Shown: positions 63,281 through 64,000 of the stretch, in pieces
How the letters are laid out: every line of letters starts with the position of its first letter
How positions within the stretch are numbered: position 1 is the stretch's first letter
Assembly: GCA_023415235.1 (NCBI GenBank)
Contig: JAEZLP010000030.1
Coordinates: 1 to 64,000, forward strand
Reading direction: 5' to 3'
Length of the DNA: 64,000 bases
DNA from: Bacillota bacterium
GTDB lineage: Bacteria; Bacillota; Clostridia; Peptostreptococcales; Anaerovoracaceae
Position numbers and translations under genes: made by a program
Notes under the pieces: generated by a model
What the model saw: only the letters and a program-made list of their open reading frames with translations
What the model was told of the DNA's origin: nothing
The model's database searches: none

Positions 63281-63835
63281 ATGTATGCAGTAATCGAAAC
63301 CGGCGGAAAGCAGTACAGAGTACAGGAAGGCGACGTGATTACCATTGAAAAGCTGAAGGTATCAGCAGGTGACAATATCACATTCGACAAAGTATTGGTA
63401 CTGAGCGACGGTCAAAATGTTCAGGTTGGTACACCAATCCTGGAAGCAGCAAAGGTTTTTGGCACAGTAGTTGAAAATGGTAAAGGAGAAAAGGTTATCA
63501 TCTTCAAATATAAGTCAAAAAAGGACTACAGAAAGAAGCAGGGGCACAGACAGCCATATACAATGGTTAAAATTGATTCCTTGTCAGCTGATGGAAAACC
63601 GGCTCCTAAGAAAGTAGTTGAAAAACCTGCAGCGGAAGCAGCAGCGACAGAAAAGCCTGCAGAGGAGAAAAAGCCTGCTGAGGCAAAGAAGCCTGCAGCC
63701 AAGAAAACAACCGCTGAAAAAGCCACAGCTGAAAAGAAGCCTGCAGCTAAAAAAGCAGCCACTGAGAAAACGGCAGCTGAAAAGAAGCCTGCAGCAAAAA
63801 AGGCAGCAAAGCCAGCAGCTAAGGATGCAGAATAA
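63281..63835 (+). CDS. rplU: Ribosomal protein bL21 with long Lys/Ala/Pro-rich tail
   Basis: 184 residues against the usual 103 or so. Residues 1 to about 103 are a standard bL21 (MYAVIETGGKQYRVQEGD to GHRQPYTMVKID). The last 80 residues are built from KPAAKKAATEK- and AEKKPA-like units, resembling histone H1 tails. The unit AAEKKPAAKKAA occurs at least twice. The tail is in frame, with no stop or frame change. GAGGAGG precedes ATG 63281. Confidence 0.95.
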   Translation: MYAVIETGGKQYRVQEGDVITIEKLKVSAGDNITFDKVLVLSDGQNVQVGTPILEAAKVFGTVVENGKGEKVIIFKYKSKKDYRKKQGHRQPYTMVKIDSLSADGKPAPKKVVEKPAAEAAATEKPAEEKKPAEAKKPAAKKTTAEKATAEKKPAAKKAATEKTAAEKKPAAKKAAKPAAKDAE

Positions 63836-63930
63836 TCTTTAGCATTCACATACCGGTTTGCCGGAATTGCAGGGCAATTTCCCGGCGAACGCAAGCAAAG
63901 ACAGCACAAGGGAAAAAGGAGGTGTAGTCT

Positions 63931-64000
63931 ATGGCAAGTAAAAAAGGAGTAGGTAGCTCCAAGAACGGTCGTGACAGTGAGTCGAAACGACTTGGTGTAA
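63931..64000 (+). CDS. rpmA: Ribosomal protein bL27, 5' part only
   Basis: The first 23 codons read MASKKGVGSSKNGRDSESKR and then LGV before the window ends. This is the mature N-terminus of bL27. Unlike most Firmicutes, there is no LNLQFFA-type extension: an in-frame TAG lies two codons before the ATG. The prp protease gene that normally lies between rplU and rpmA is absent; only 95 nt separate them. AAAGGAGGTG gives the ribosome binding site. Confidence 0.96.
   Translation, partial: MASKKGVGSSKNGRDSESKRLGV

Overview
The window looks like chromosomal DNA of an anaerobic member of the Clostridia (Firmicutes). The evidence is a SCIFF peptide with its radical SAM maturase, oxygen-sensitive class III ribonucleotide reductase (nrdD/nrdG), a CooS-type carbon monoxide dehydrogenase homologue, the sporulation-associated gene ylbJ, strong AAGGAGG ribosome binding sites, many TTG starts and a Bacillus-type LexA box before recA. 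No tRNA, rRNA, CRISPR array, insertion sequence or prophage was recognised. I cannot name the genus.

Layout. 1-5111: a GH1 glycosidase, a MazG-like pyrophosphohydrolase, a universal stress protein, an APC permease and a DUF3810 membrane protein. 5220-8528: a solitary CooS homologue with altered cluster ligands, then a secreted LysM/papain-fold protein. 8971-12241: a Cna-B repeat surface protein with a VPKTG sorting signal and its class B sortase. 12316-14238: a TIGR00300-type protein and, on the minus strand, a frameshifted zinc-dependent phospholipase C. 14405-18559: scfA-scfB, RNase Z, and a minus-strand lipoprotein related to PepD that has lost its catalytic residues. 18824-28773: a complete glycogen operon (glgB-C-D-A-P plus a GH13 enzyme). 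28927-40791: nrdDG, rpmB, two small minus-strand membrane proteins, an Asp23 protein, recG, rsmD-coaD, a coiled-coil gene, ylbJ, tmcAL, ackA and rpmF. 40980-44993: a TetR regulator divergent from a HlyD plus two-permease export operon, whose first permease is frameshifted. 45141-47932 (minus): asd-dapA-dapB. 48241-55221: ftsK, rimO, pgsA, cinA and recA. 55433-63144: a LacI-controlled nucleoside uptake and ribose salvage operon. 63163-64000: the L21 leader, rplU with a long Lys/Ala tail, and the 5' end of rpmA.

How the parts work together. The glycogen operon makes ADP-glucose (GlgC/GlgD), polymerises and branches it (GlgA, GlgB) and mobilises it (GlgP, GH13). The nucleoside operon captures nucleosides (BMP lipoprotein and ABC transporter), splits them (nucleoside hydrolase) and phosphorylates the ribose (RbsK), under a LacI-family regulator with two operator-like palindromes. 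The asd-dapA-dapB operon supplies diaminopimelate and lysine. The rest is largely conserved housekeeping.

Points most worth a second look: the CooS homologue with Glu in place of a cluster C cysteine and a CX2C in place of the CX7C D-cluster motif; the catalytically dead PepD-like lipoprotein; a long hairpin burying the ribosome binding site of the nucleoside transporter ATPase; absence of both the prp protease gene and the L27 N-terminal extension; the histone H1-like tail on L21; and two single-base frameshifts. I found no wholly unprecedented multi-gene system.
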